This document shows positions 1 to 8,416 of a stretch of DNA of 64,000 nt, in pieces (position 1 is the first letter of the stretch; each line of letters opens with the position of its first letter). The translations under genes and the position numbers were made by a program. Below the pieces are notes generated by a model. That model made no database searches, was not told where the DNA came from, and worked only from the letters and a program-made list of their open reading frames with translations. The DNA is from JANLTX01 sp049840835 (GTDB lineage: Bacteria; Armatimonadota; Armatimonadia; Armatimonadales; Armatimonadaceae), in contig JASGJG010000012.1 in assembly GCA_049840835.1 (NCBI GenBank), positions 62,001-126,000 of the forward strand, written 5' to 3'.

Positions 1-358
1 CCCCCAGCAGAATCAGAGTACCGAAGAGAACGAAATAGTACCCATCGCCCCAGAAGGCGTAGGCGGCATGCAGTGCCCAAGCAGAGAGCCCTCCCACCAT
101 GGCGAGGGCTACTTCCGTTACGAGAAAGACTCTCAGGAGTCCCTTCTCTATATGCTGACTGGCCCAGGAGCCCAGCCCCATCGCGCCGATAAAGGTGCCG
201 ATACACAGCGAGAACTGTGTAACCGACGAGCCTAAAAGATACGACGAGATGGTAGCGGTGAGCAGCTCGTAGATGAGGCCGCATGCGGCGACGATGAACA
301 CCGTCGCCAGCAGCGCCAGGGCTTCTCGCTTCTCAGTTTCAGAGGATAGCGGCGGCAA
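1..358 (-). CDS. Membrane-anchored spermidine synthase-like protein (partial, N-terminal part)
   Basis: The reading frame runs off the left edge, so only the first ~115 residues are seen. They form hydrophobic helices containing AACGLIYELL and SSYLLGSS, followed by QFSLCIGTFIGAMGLGSW. This pattern is typical of the multi-TM N-terminal domain of membrane polyamine aminopropyltransferase (SpeE-like) proteins; the catalytic Rossmann domain would lie outside the window. No ATG is available near the front. A TTG at 356-358, overlapping the 3' end of the DUF350 gene, is the likeliest start. The overlap and shared strand imply translational coupling in an operon with the DUF350 and DUF4178 genes upstream. 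Family call is from motif memory; the true enzymatic activity cannot be judged from this part. Confidence 0.72.
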   Translation of the reverse strand, partial: MPPLSSETEKREALALLATVFIVAACGLIYELLTATISSYLLGSSVTQFSLCIGTFIGAMGLGSWASQHIEKGLLRVFLVTEVALAMVGGLSAWALHAAYAFWGDGYYFVLFGTLILLG

Positions 359-635
359 TTATGATGGAGATTCCCAACACGAACGCTGCGGAGAGCGTTG
401 CCGCCGCTACGTTCTTGTTCTCGAAGATCTCTTTCTCGATATCGGCTTTGATAAGCAGGTCGAAGATCTTAAAGCCTACAGTAGCCAGGACGATACCCAG
501 GACCCCGAAGGCGAAGGTTGAACCGAGCCCCTCCAGACTCAGTCCATTGGCCTTAGCGCGTGCCGCGCTATCCTGAGCGAATGCACCCGCCGCCAGCCCG
601 ACGAGTGCCCCTGCTGTCATTACTAACTTTCGCAT
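339..635 (-). CDS. DUF350 family small membrane protein
   Basis: A 98-residue protein with a clear N-terminal signal-like segment (MRKLVMTAGALVGLAAG, then AFAQD) and two further hydrophobic helices, GVLGIVLATVGFKIFDLL and LSAAFVLGISIIIAAAIL. The middle motif with F-K-I-F-D-L-L and a charged stretch before the last helix matches DUF350. I chose the ATG at 633-635 because a GGAAAG Shine-Dalgarno lies just upstream and a signal peptide follows; a longer ATG start at 686 overlaps the previous gene and adds no recognisable sequence. DUF350 proteins commonly sit beside DUF4178 and spermidine-synthase-like genes, exactly as here. The biochemical role is unknown; a membrane-stress or polyamine-linked function is the usual guess. 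Confidence 0.8.
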   Translation of the reverse strand: MRKLVMTAGALVGLAAGAFAQDSAARAKANGLSLEGLGSTFAFGVLGIVLATVGFKIFDLLIKADIEKEIFENKNVAAATLSAAFVLGISIIIAAAIL

Positions 636-642
636 GTCTGTC

Positions 643-834
643 TCACTTTCCGTAGTGTGGGCCGCTGCCAAAGTAGGTCGCCCCAATGCGTGCCGAATGG
701 CTGCGTACCGCTTGCCGGTCCGCTGCCGTGGTCGCCGTGGGCTTCAGCCCCCAGCCTTTGAGCGCTGCCGTAAAGCTCAGACCGAAAAGGCCGAACGTAA
801 TGAGCGTCAGAATCCGATAACTCCAGGTTTTCAT
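643..834 (-). CDS. Small single-TM protein of unknown function in the DUF350 cluster
   Basis: A 63-residue product with one hydrophobic segment near the N-terminus (ILTLITFGLFGLSFTAAL) and a polar tail ending in FGSGPHYGK. It lies between the lipoprotein-like gene and the DUF350 gene on the same strand, with 7 bases between its stop and the DUF350 ATG, so it is probably co-transcribed and co-translated with it. I do not recognise the family. The Gly/Tyr-rich end resembles tails of small proteins often found in DUF350/DUF4178 clusters, but that is an impression only. The reading frame is short, so the call rests on operon position and the clean TM topology. Confidence 0.55.
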   Translation of the reverse strand: MKTWSYRILTLITFGLFGLSFTAALKGWGLKPTATTAADRQAVRSHSARIGATYFGSGPHYGK

Positions 835-846
835 CGTGGCCTACTT

Positions 847-1524
847 TTAGTCGTCGTCATCGTTGCTCATCGACTTCCAGGCCGTTTTTGCCGTCTCCGG
901 TGCTCCCGCGACCATGAAACAGAACCCTATGGGTAGGGCCACAAACCCGAACCAGGCAAGCGGCGGCGGATGCAGCACACCCTGCTCTATCGCCACGCTC
1001 ACCGGGGCATTGGCCGCCGCCGTTTCCGGGTCGGCAATCAGGTTTACATAATACGGCCCCGGCTTGGCAAGTTTGAAGTCCGAGTAGGTACTCAGATCGG
1101 ACTCATGCCACGCCCCATCGTCGTCCGTACCGGATTCATCCCAGAACTCGCCATCGGTATCGAAGACAGGTCCCTCTGCATCTTCCACAACCGCCTGTAC
1201 AAAGATAGACGACTCCGTGAATCCGGAAGAACTTAGCCGCAGCCGATGGACTTTGCCTGTGCCTTGCAGATCAAACGGCCCCAGCTTCAGCCCATCGCCG
1301 TCAATTTGCGACGCGTTCACGTTCTGCTGCGCGACTACTTTGCCATGCTGGTTACAGCCTACAATCCAGCCGCAGAGCGCCACCAGCGCCAGAGTCTGAG
1401 TCAGACACCCAAACTTACGGCGGTCCGCTCGTACACTCTCTTTTCCGCTCTCCGCAGCTGCTTCTTCTGCAGGCCGAACATGGAGAACACTTCCGAAGGT
1501 TGCAGGCGCTTGCCCTGGAACCAC
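847..1524 (-). CDS. Lipoprotein-like membrane protein in the DUF4178/DUF350 cluster (start uncertain)
   Basis: The recognisable protein begins with a basic stretch (RADRRK), a hydrophobic run and a lipobox-like IVGC, so it is probably exported and lipid-anchored. The middle is a beta-rich extracytoplasmic domain with acidic loops (FDTDGEFWDESGTDDDGAW). The C-terminus has a hydrophobic helix (LAWFGFVALPIGFCFMVAG) and ends in an acidic tail. The only in-frame conventional start upstream is a GTG at 1524, which would give an unusually long leader overlapping the DUF4178 gene by 124 bases; a shorter non-canonical start is possible. The domain is like the sugar-binding-style beta domains that accompany DUF350 clusters, but I do not assign a family. 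Confidence 0.55.
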   Translation of the reverse strand: MVPGQAPATFGSVLHVRPAEEAAAESGKESVRADRRKFGCLTQTLALVALCGWIVGCNQHGKVVAQQNVNASQIDGDGLKLGPFDLQGTGKVHRLRLSSSGFTESSIFVQAVVEDAEGPVFDTDGEFWDESGTDDDGAWHESDLSTYSDFKLAKPGPYYVNLIADPETAAANAPVSVAIEQGVLHPPPLAWFGFVALPIGFCFMVAGAPETAKTAWKSMSNDDDD

Positions 1525-2084
1525 TCCAGTTCGCCCATTGCGGGGTCGTACTCTGCTGAGATGAGCTGCCCGCTCATGGTGAAGTCCGCGAACTTCATGG
1601 ACCGGGAAACATCTACCGGCCAGGGAATCTCCCCCTCCAGCCCGCGCACCTTGCAGACGCCTTCGTCTACCACGGTCGCCCAGCTATCATTGATACGGAT
1701 GTTGGACCCGGCACTGAGGCTCATGGGGAACTCATCTGGGCCGCCAGGCCATGCCTCGGTCAGAGTCCACTTACCCTCATCGAACTCCAGGTAGCGTGCT
1801 TCACCGTCCTGAGAAAGCAGCACCCACTCTTCCCAGGTGTAGTAACCGCCTTCATCGTCGGTCTGCTCGTAGAGCAAGCGTCCCACGGCGATAAATTTCT
1901 TGCCGGAAATCGTGGCGCTCATACCAATACGAATAGGGTTGGTATAGCTAAATGTACCGCCAGGATGGGTAAATGGCAGCGGCGCGAGGGCGGTGCCGCA
2001 GTAAGCACACTGGCTCTGTCCGTTTTTGAAGACGCGAGCATACGCGCCACAGCTCGGACAGGGTATCTCAGGTTGTCGCTGCAT
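1401..2084 (-). CDS. DUF4178 domain protein with N-terminal zinc ribbon
   Basis: The 227-residue protein opens with two CxxC pairs (CPSC and CAYC, residues ~9-32) that form a zinc ribbon. A beta-rich domain follows with IRIGMSATISGKKFIAVG, YTWEEWVLLSQDG and YLEFDEGKW, the pattern of DUF4178. The start at 2082-2084 was chosen because the zinc ribbon begins a few residues later; the open frame continues far upstream over the divergent glycosidase gene, where it is not plausible. It is the first gene of a minus-strand cluster leading to DUF350 and a spermidine-synthase-like membrane protein. The same partners recur together in many bacteria, which suggests a common membrane-associated function, still undefined. 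Confidence 0.78.
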   Translation of the reverse strand: MQRQPEIPCPSCGAYARVFKNGQSQCAYCGTALAPLPFTHPGGTFSYTNPIRIGMSATISGKKFIAVGRLLYEQTDDEGGYYTWEEWVLLSQDGEARYLEFDEGKWTLTEAWPGGPDEFPMSLSAGSNIRINDSWATVVDEGVCKVRGLEGEIPWPVDVSRSMKFADFTMSGQLISAEYDPAMGELEWFQGKRLQPSEVFSMFGLQKKQLRRAEKRVYERTAVSLGV

Positions 2085-2170
2085 GTTCTGGAATATTTCT
2101 CCCTGTAAGTATCTGTTTCCTGCGACACACGAAACGCATTCGCGGTTACATACGGTATTCTCGGTCAAGA

Positions 2171-4678
2171 ATGAACGCGGAAGAGAAGCGCATCGCGGAA
2201 ATGAAGGGTACGCCGGATAACTGGCGGCTCTGGGGTCCTTACTTATCGGATCGTGCGTGGGGCACAGTACGGGAAGATACCAGCACGGATGGGAGTGCCT
2301 GGGATTCTTTTCCCCATGATGCCGCTCGCAGTCGTGCCTACCAGTGGAACGAAGATGGCCTGGGAGGTATCTCCGACATCCGTCAGTTCCTCTGCTTCGC
2401 ACCCGCTCTCTGGAATGGGCGCGACCCCATCTTAAAAGAGCGCCTCTTCGGCCTGAGCGGCCCAGAGGGTAACCACGGCGAAGACGTCAAAGAAATCTAC
2501 TTTTTTGCCGATGCCACCCCCAGTCAGAGCTATTTAAAGTTTGTTTATCACTACCCTCAGGCGGAGTACCCTTACGCAGATTTAGTGCGAACCAATCGCC
2601 AGATTGGCCGTGCCCAGTGGGAGTATGAGCTCTGGGACACCGGTGTGTTCGATACCAATCGCTACTTCGTCGTTACGTTTGAGTACGCAAAAGCCAGTCC
2701 CACGGACATTGTGATTCGCATCAGCGCCGAGAATCGTGGACCGGAGAGCGCCCCGCTCTATATCCTGCCTACTCTCTGGCTCCGCCAGCGCACCAAGAAG
2801 AGCAATATGGGAAAGCTCTTCCGCGAGGATGCGGACACTATACAGGTCAAGTACCGCAAACTCGGTACCTACACCCTGACCTGCGAATCTCCGGATGCGC
2901 TTCTGTTCACGGACAACGAAACCGGCAAGAAAGACGCCTTCCACCGCTGGCTCATTCATGAGGAAGAGAACGGAGTCCAGGAGACCTCGGTAGGTACCAA
3001 GGCCGCGTTTCTAAAGCGCATGGATATCCCTGCCGGAGAGACCCGCGAGCTCTGGCTGCGCCTGAGTACGGCGGGCAGCAAGCAGATAGAGTCTCACAAA
3101 GTTTTAGACCGTCGGCGTGCCGAGGCGGATGAGTACTATGCGGCTATAGCGCCGCTACATGCTACCGAGGATGAGAAGCGGGTGCAGCGTGAGGCGCTGG
3201 CAGGGCTTATCTGGTGCAAGCAGTTCTACCACTACGATTTGTCCCGCCCGCGCACTAATGATCGTAACCATGGCTGGGAGACTATGCATGCCGCGGATGT
3301 GCTCTCTATGCCGGATACCTGGGAGTATCCCTGGTTCGCTGCTTGGGATAGTGCATTCCACTGCATTCCCTTTGCCCTCATAGACCCGGATTTCGCCAAG
3401 AACCAGCTTCTGATTCTCTGCCGGGAGTGGTACATGCATCCGTCGGGGCAGCTTCCTGCCTACGAGTGGAACTTTTCTGATGTGAACCCGCCCGTGCATG
3501 CCTGGGCAGCGCTCCGTATCTACAAAATGGAGCGAAAGAGGCTAGGAGCAGGTCGAAATGCTCCAGGCGATTTAGACTTTTTAGAGAAAGTCTTTCACAA
3601 GCTGCTCTTGAACTTCACCTGGTGGGTGAATCGCAAAGACCGCCAGGGTAACAATATCTTTGAGGGCGGCTTCTTAGGGCTAGACAATATCGGGGTATTC
3701 GACAGAAGCGCTGCCCTGCCCGGCGGTGGGTTCTTAGAGCAGTGTGACGGCACGGCATGGATGGCCATGTACTCGCTGAACATGCTGGCTATCGCTCTGG
3801 AGCTAGCCCGCTATCGCCCGGCCTATGAAGATGTGGCCACCAAGTTCGCGGAGCATTTCTGCTATATTGCCCATGCCCTGAACCAGATGGGCCTTTGGGA
3901 TGAGACCGATGGCTTCTACTACGATGTACTCCACCTGCCGGACCAGCCTGGGCTGCCGCTGAAGGTGCGTACTATTGTTGGGCTAATTCCCCTCTTTGCT
4001 GTGGAGGTCTTCGATTCCGATGTGCTGAATGCCCTCCCTGGCTTCACCACGCGCCTCTCCTGGTTCCTGCGTAATAAACCGGAAATCACCCGTGATGTAG
4101 CGCACTTAGGTGACCCGGCTCAGCGAGGTCGCGCTATTTTCTCTCTGGTAGAAACAGAGCGAGTGCACCGCATTCTGTCTCGGCTTCTAGATGAGAATGA
4201 GTTCCTTTCTCCACACGGTATCCGCTCACTGAGCAAGTACCATGAGCAAAATCCGTATACGTTCCCGCTGGACCCTTCGCTTCGGGTAGACTACTCGCCT
4301 GCCGAATCTACGACGGCTATGTTCGGGGGAAACTCCAACTGGCGCGGCCCGGTCTGGCTGCCTATCAACTATCTGCTGATAGAGTCGCTCCAAAAATTCG
4401 ACTTTGCCTACGGCACGAGCTTCTTGCATAAGGGCAAAGACCTATGGTCCGTAGCCTCGGACCTATCGGACCGGCTTATCTCCCTCTTCACCCGAGACGC
4501 TGACGGTGAGCGTCCCTGTCTGGGTGGCGTGCCTCATCTGCAGCAACAGGAACATCTACTCTTCCACGAGTACTTCCATGCCGACAATGGCGCGGGGCTA
4601 GGGGCGAACCACCAGACCGGCTGGACCGCTCTGGTAGCAAAACTGATCGACCAGCGAAGGCAGGATATACCCCTCTAA
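2171..4678 (+). CDS. GH63-like (MGH1-type) glucosidase
   Basis: An 835-residue protein without a signal peptide, so probably cytoplasmic. The N-terminal ~330 residues are a beta-sandwich starting with NWRLWGPYLSDRAWGTVRED. The C-terminal part is an (alpha/alpha)6 barrel. Marker motifs are TWEYPWFAAWDSAFHCIP (~res 380), with the conserved Asp expected to act in catalysis, NWRGPVWLPINYLL (~res 720) and GANHQTGWTALVAKL near the end. This layout matches bacterial GH63-type glucosidases and mannosylglycerate-hydrolase-like proteins; the precise substrate cannot be read from sequence. It is transcribed divergently from the DUF4178 gene and ends just before a 42-bp palindrome that separates it from yebC. 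Confidence 0.85.
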   Translation: MNAEEKRIAEMKGTPDNWRLWGPYLSDRAWGTVREDTSTDGSAWDSFPHDAARSRAYQWNEDGLGGISDIRQFLCFAPALWNGRDPILKERLFGLSGPEGNHGEDVKEIYFFADATPSQSYLKFVYHYPQAEYPYADLVRTNRQIGRAQWEYELWDTGVFDTNRYFVVTFEYAKASPTDIVIRISAENRGPESAPLYILPTLWLRQRTKKSNMGKLFREDADTIQVKYRKLGTYTLTCESPDALLFTDNETGKKDAFHRWLIHEEENGVQETSVGTKAAFLKRMDIPAGETRELWLRLSTAGSKQIESHKVLDRRRAEADEYYAAIAPLHATEDEKRVQREALAGLIWCKQFYHYDLSRPRTNDRNHGWETMHAADVLSMPDTWEYPWFAAWDSAFHCIPFALIDPDFAKNQLLILCREWYMHPSGQLPAYEWNFSDVNPPVHAWAALRIYKMERKRLGAGRNAPGDLDFLEKVFHKLLLNFTWWVNRKDRQGNNIFEGGFLGLDNIGVFDRSAALPGGGFLEQCDGTAWMAMYSLNMLAIALELARYRPAYEDVATKFAEHFCYIAHALNQMGLWDETDGFYYDVLHLPDQPGLPLKVRTIVGLIPLFAVEVFDSDVLNALPGFTTRLSWFLRNKPEITRDVAHLGDPAQRGRAIFSLVETERVHRILSRLLDENEFLSPHGIRSLSKYHEQNPYTFPLDPSLRVDYSPAESTTAMFGGNSNWRGPVWLPINYLLIESLQKFDFAYGTSFLHKGKDLWSVASDLSDRLISLFTRDADGERPCLGGVPHLQQQEHLLFHEYFHADNGAGLGANHQTGWTALVAKLIDQRRQDIPL

Positions 4679-4683
4679 AACAA

Positions 4684-4725
4684 CTATGCCCCCGATGTTC
4701 CAATATTGGAACATCGGGGGCATAG
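4684..4725. terminator. Perfect 42-bp palindrome, bidirectional terminator
   Basis: Two exact 21-base arms (CTATGCCCCCGATGTTCCAAT and its complement) meet without a loop. The palindrome lies between two convergent genes, the glycosidase and yebC. An A-rich stretch precedes it and a GGTTTTG follows it, so the hairpin can end transcription from both sides. The lack of any unpaired loop base is unusual; in RNA the central AATATT would form the loop. Confidence 0.8.
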
Positions 4726-4740
4726 AGCAAGGTTTTGTCC

Positions 4741-5484
4741 TTATCCCTCTAAGGCGGCATCCGAGAGGGCGCAGTTGTGCCATACGTTCTGCACGTCATC
4801 GTCCTCTTCGATAGCATCTAAGAGCGCCAAGAACTTGGCTTCCTCGGCTTCATCTAGAGACGCTGTGGTGATAGGCACCATGGTCGTCTCAGCGGAGGCG
4901 TAGGCGATTTTAGCGGCATCCAGAGCATCGCGCACAGCGGCGAAATCCGTGAATGCGGTAGTGATTTCAAAGCCACCGTCTTCGGTCTCCTGGAAATCCT
5001 CAGCACCCGCCTCCAGGGCAACTTCCATAAGCTGATCTTCGGTGGTCTGCCCTGGCTCAATCAGGAAGATGCCCTTGTTTTCAAAGAGATAGCTCACGCT
5101 CCCCGAGTCACCAAGGCGTCCCCCCTTCTTCCCAAACGTCGCTTTGACATTAGGAAAGGTGCGGTTCCAGTTATCGGTCAGGCACTGAACCATAATGGCG
5201 ACTCCGCCCTGGCCATAGCCCTCTACAATGCGTTCCTCTAAGTTCCCGCCCTCAAGTTCGCCAGTACCCTTCTGGATATTGCGCTTGATGTTGTCGGCAG
5301 GCATAGAGTTCTGCCGCGCGGTCTGCACCGCCATTCGCAACCGAATGTTGGTATCTACACTGCCACCGCCGGACTTGGCCGCCAGGATGATTTCTTTGGC
5401 GATTTTGGTAAAGAGCTTGCCGCGTACCGCGTCCTGCTTGCCTTTACGCAAACGGATATTATGCCACTTACTATGGCCAGACAT
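4741..5484 (-). CDS. yebC: YebC/PmpR family protein (translation factor TACO1-like)
   Basis: The N-terminus MSGHSKWHNIRLRKGKQD and the block MPADNIKRNIQKGTGE are diagnostic of the YebC/PmpR/TACO1 family, and VEGYGQGGVAIMVQCLTDN follows as expected. Length (247 residues) is normal for the family. Members were first described as transcriptional regulators and are now also linked to translation of difficult proline-rich stretches; which role applies here is not visible. It is the last gene of a minus-strand run, ends at the bidirectional 42-bp palindrome and is preceded by a GC-rich hairpin in its leader region. Cytoplasmic. Confidence 0.95.
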   Translation of the reverse strand: MSGHSKWHNIRLRKGKQDAVRGKLFTKIAKEIILAAKSGGGSVDTNIRLRMAVQTARQNSMPADNIKRNIQKGTGELEGGNLEERIVEGYGQGGVAIMVQCLTDNWNRTFPNVKATFGKKGGRLGDSGSVSYLFENKGIFLIEPGQTTEDQLMEVALEAGAEDFQETEDGGFEITTAFTDFAAVRDALDAAKIAYASAETTMVPITTASLDEAEEAKFLALLDAIEEDDDVQNVWHNCALSDAALEG

Positions 5485-5512
5485 AGTTTTTCTGAACCTC
5501 TCTCAAAGCAAT

Positions 5513-5532
5513 GCCCGGCGTCACCGCCGGGC
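5513..5532. repeat. GC-rich hairpin upstream of yebC
   Basis: Arms GCCCGGCG and CGCCGGGC flank a four-base loop. The hairpin lies in the gap between the upstream membrane-protein gene and the yebC ATG. No clear T-run follows on either strand, so it may be a weak terminator for the upstream gene or a structured yebC leader. Confidence 0.5.
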
Positions 5533-5611
5533 TGGAATAGTGAACTGATTTTATCACGAGGCGTTAACAGGCGGGAAAGCGGTATTTGCAGACAACCCCT
5601 ACCCTACTCTT

Positions 5612-6244
5612 TCAGCGCCTGAGCATCAGGTGCGGCGCTGGAGTGTTGGGCACCACTACCGAATAAGCCCGGAGCCTTCCATCCGACTCGGTAAGGAATG
5701 TTGGACCATATCCATCTCGATTCACCCAGAGTTGTGAGGCTCTTAGCTTAGGGGGCTGTACGTCCTTATCGTCAACCGGAAAACAGCCATAATCTGGATA
5801 TGCCCAATCCAGACCCACAACTTCAATCTTCAACAGTCCACAACGTACTGGAGGATTCAGGTTTATCTGGATGGGTGCATCTCCATGTTCCTCATAAGAA
5901 AACTTTGCCATCTGTAACGTGGTTTTTGCAGCAAGCTGATCCATAGCCGGGCGTGCTGCCAGAAAGCTCAGGTAGAGAGGCCAGCTGCTAATAGGAACGG
6001 AAAAAGCGCTGGCTATACAGACAATAGCCATGATGCGTTTCTGAGAGACAACATGAGAGTGTTTCTGACCTGCTTTCAACCAGGTTACTGCACCCATTAG
6101 AGCCGGGATAGTACTCAGTACTGCTGCTATTTGAATAAGCCTGAGAGGCTGACCTGTGGCAGAGAGGCCCATAAGTAGCAGTGGCCAAGCAACAAGTACA
6201 GCGAGACCTGCCCGCCCGGATATTCTGAAATGGGATGCTTTCAT
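5612..6244 (-). CDS. Membrane protein of unknown function, copy A of a tandem paralogous pair
   Basis: A 210-residue protein with three hydrophobic helices in its first ~110 residues (GLAVLVAWPLLLMGLS, AAVLSTIPALMGAVTWL, IMAIVCIASAFSVPISSW) followed by a soluble C-terminal domain of ~100 residues ending in APHLMLRR. The N-terminal half is clearly homologous to the next gene upstream: both share a Met-x-Ala-Ser start, an AxxTWLxAGQxH block and a QKR followed by a third helix. The C-terminal halves differ. I do not recognise the family. The C-terminal part contains the phrase DYGCFPVDDKDV; a pilin-like or periplasmic fold is possible but unproven. Confidence 0.6.
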   Translation of the reverse strand: MKASHFRISGRAGLAVLVAWPLLLMGLSATGQPLRLIQIAAVLSTIPALMGAVTWLKAGQKHSHVVSQKRIMAIVCIASAFSVPISSWPLYLSFLAARPAMDQLAAKTTLQMAKFSYEEHGDAPIQINLNPPVRCGLLKIEVVGLDWAYPDYGCFPVDDKDVQPPKLRASQLWVNRDGYGPTFLTESDGRLRAYSVVVPNTPAPHLMLRR

Positions 6245-6274
6245 AGCCTCTACCCCCTCTAAATCATTTAAAGA

Positions 6275-6655
6275 CTACCACAAATGGCAATGACGCCTAC
6301 AAACATAACCGCCATCGGGTAACCGCTCAAATACACAGCGATCGTCCTCCCAAACAACAGGCTCAGGTTTCTGTAGTTGAGAGTGTAGCGTAACGCTCAC
6401 TAAGCCTCCTGCGGTCAGGGCTGCGCAGATTCCGGCGAACAGGCGCTTCTGGAAAAAGACCTTCGGGTGCTCCTGCCCGGCACGTAGCCAGGTAATGGCT
6501 CCCAGCAGAGCAAGCGGCAGGCCCAGTAGAGCGACAGCGGCGATGCTGGCGGGAGATGTTCTGGTGAAGGAGAGGCCGACGACAAGAGATGGCCATGCGG
6601 TGAGGATAGCGAGTCCGAAGTCACCAGAGACCCCAAAACGACGCGACGCGTTCAT
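6275..6655 (-). CDS. Membrane protein of unknown function, copy B of a tandem paralogous pair
   Basis: A 126-residue protein with three hydrophobic helices and a short tail containing two cysteines (DDRCVFERLPDGGYVCRRH). Its first ~85 residues align with the neighbouring gene downstream (WLRAGQEH versus WLKAGQKH, followed by QKR), showing a tandem duplication with divergence of the tail. I chose the ATG at 6653-6655 because it matches the start of the paralogue; an ATG at 6667 sits only one base from the GGAGG Shine-Dalgarno and is less likely. It is downstream of nothing obvious and probably transcribed from its own promoter between it and rsmI. Function unknown. Confidence 0.55.
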   Translation of the reverse strand: MNASRRFGVSGDFGLAILTAWPSLVVGLSFTRTSPASIAAVALLGLPLALLGAITWLRAGQEHPKVFFQKRLFAGICAALTAGGLVSVTLHSQLQKPEPVVWEDDRCVFERLPDGGYVCRRHCHLW

Positions 6656-6713
6656 ACTGCTTATCATACCTCCGGATTTTCGGAGGGTTCTCATAAATTT
6701 TCGCCCGGTAACT

Positions 6714-7535
6714 CTACCGGGGTAATGTTTGGGCTAGAGCATATAAATCCCGACGCGAACGCCCTGTGGCCGCGGCAACCTGTCGAGCGGCATCTTTCGC
6801 GGAAACGCCAGAGGCAAGCAGGGCAGCCAATTGGTCTTCCGGCGAAACAGCTTCAGTAGGCACCGCAGCTCCCTCGCCCGGCCCCAACACGATCACGCAC
6901 TCCCCACGGGGCGCATTTTGCTGAAAGTGGGCAAGTACAGTGGCTAAGTCTCCCCGCACAAACTCTTCGAACTTCTTGGTCAACTCACGACCAACCGCGC
7001 AAGCTCGCAGGCCGCCGCAGACAGTCACCAGGTCTTCCAGGGTTTCTACCAGCCTATGCGGACTTTCGTAGAGAACCACGCTGCGGCGCTCTGTGGCCAC
7101 TTCTTGCAGGCGCTCCCGGCGGTCGTTCGTGCGTGGCAAGAAGCCCTCAAACACAAAGCGCCCTGTGGGGAGTCCTGCGCCAACTAATGCCGCCAATAGG
7201 GCGCTGGCGCCGGGTATGGGCTCCACCCGGAAGCCCTCTCCTACAGCCGCCGCTACCAGCTCTTGACCGGGATCAGAAAGCAAGGGAGTACCCGCATCAC
7301 TGACCAGCGCTACGCTCTGGCCTGCCCGCAACCGAGCCAGCACACTATCCGCTCCTCTGTGCTCTACATGGGCATCACAGCGAATTAGAGGGGTATTGAT
7401 ATCGAAGTGTCGTAGCAGGTTTTTCGTTACGCGAGTATCTTCGGCGGCAACCACATCTACCTCACGCAGCACTCGCAGAGCGCGCGCTGTAATGTCTTCC
7501 AGATTCCCGATAGGCGTAGCAACGATGTAGAGCAT
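6714..7535 (-). CDS. rsmI: 16S rRNA (cytidine(1402)-2'-O)-methyltransferase RsmI
   Basis: The 273-residue protein starts with MLYIVATPIGNLEDITARA and contains VAAEDTRVTKNLL, SDAGTPLLSDPG and EPIPGASALLAAL, which together identify RsmI (YraL), a tetrapyrrole-methylase-fold enzyme. It uses S-adenosylmethionine to methylate the ribose of C1402 in 16S rRNA, close to the decoding site. The C-terminal tail (SAKDAARQVAAATGRSRRDL) is the small helix-turn-helix-like extension typical of the family. Full length, with no missing motif. It is transcribed divergently from the metzincin lipoprotein gene. Confidence 0.95.
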   Translation of the reverse strand: MLYIVATPIGNLEDITARALRVLREVDVVAAEDTRVTKNLLRHFDINTPLIRCDAHVEHRGADSVLARLRAGQSVALVSDAGTPLLSDPGQELVAAAVGEGFRVEPIPGASALLAALVGAGLPTGRFVFEGFLPRTNDRRERLQEVATERRSVVLYESPHRLVETLEDLVTVCGGLRACAVGRELTKKFEEFVRGDLATVLAHFQQNAPRGECVIVLGPGEGAAVPTEAVSPEDQLAALLASGVSAKDAARQVAAATGRSRRDLYALAQTLPR

Positions 7536-7717
7536 AGTAGTGGTTTAAAACTGACCGGTGCATGTTTTTTCCATGCCACCTCAGTTTACTCTATCCAAAT
7601 TCCTCATTACTTATCTTACAAAATCAGGAAAACCAGGTAATCTTGCTTAGTTAAGAAATTATCAAGCAAGGTAGAATGCCGCAGTTTCTCTAGCAGATAG
7701 AACAGGGTAACAGCGGC

Positions 7718-8384
7718 ATGCGGCGATTCGGTATCGCTCTTACGGCGGCTTCGGTCGCTCTGGTGTTTCTCGGAGGTTGTGGCAGCGGAAGCAGACCCTA
7801 CCGGCAGTGTAGATACAGGCGGAACGAGATTCGTTCCCAATTACATCGACAATCTGGGTACCGACATCGCGCGGTGGCCCGTCAACGAAGTGAGTGTACA
7901 TTTGTCTGCAGGCGAGGAGCCGGACGATGACACGCTTCATGCACAGTTCGAGGAAGCGGTGCGCCGCTGGAACGATGCTGGAGCAGCCATTCACCTGACC
8001 ATTACCGACAGCGAGAACGCCGATATCCCTGTGACCTTCACCTCATCCGATGACTCGGACTATTCGGATGGCACGGTAGGAATCACGACTCGTAGTTTTA
8101 TACGCTCCAGCCCCTATGGGCGTATGCTTGGCGCAACCGTAAAGATAAAAGCTGGCCTTAACGAAGACAAGCGGCAGGCTGTTATTACTCACGAATTGGG
8201 CCATGCACTGGGTCTGGGTGGTCACAGTTCCGATGAGCGCGATGTGATGTACGCCGCCCCGGAGCCTCCCGGCCTTCTGACCGATTCGGACAGAAATACA
8301 ATCAAAACGGTCTATGAAGGCCGTAGTCGAAGCAGTGCTGCTACCGGAACAGTTCAGGAGGAAACTGCGCGCTGCCCTGGTTAA
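7718..8384 (+). pseudogene. Secreted metzincin-type zinc peptidase lipoprotein, broken by a one-base frameshift
   Basis: The first frame gives a lipoprotein signal peptide ending in FLGGCGSGS (lipobox LGGC). The second frame, entered near 7785, gives a ~190-residue domain with HELGHALGLGGH (~8190-8225), the metzincin zinc motif HExxHxxGxxH with all three His ligands and the catalytic Glu. A VMYA methionine follows, as expected for a Met-turn. Removing one A in the run GGAAGCAGAC joins both frames into ...CGSGADPTGSVDT..., so a single indel explains the break. If intact, the product is a lipid-anchored matrixin-like peptidase outside the cytoplasmic membrane. Its 3' end abuts the chitinase gene 32 bases downstream, so the two may be an operon of secreted degradative enzymes. 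Confidence 0.7.
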
Positions 8385-8416
8385 TACAGAGTTAGTTCCT
8401 GAAAGGGATTATCTGT

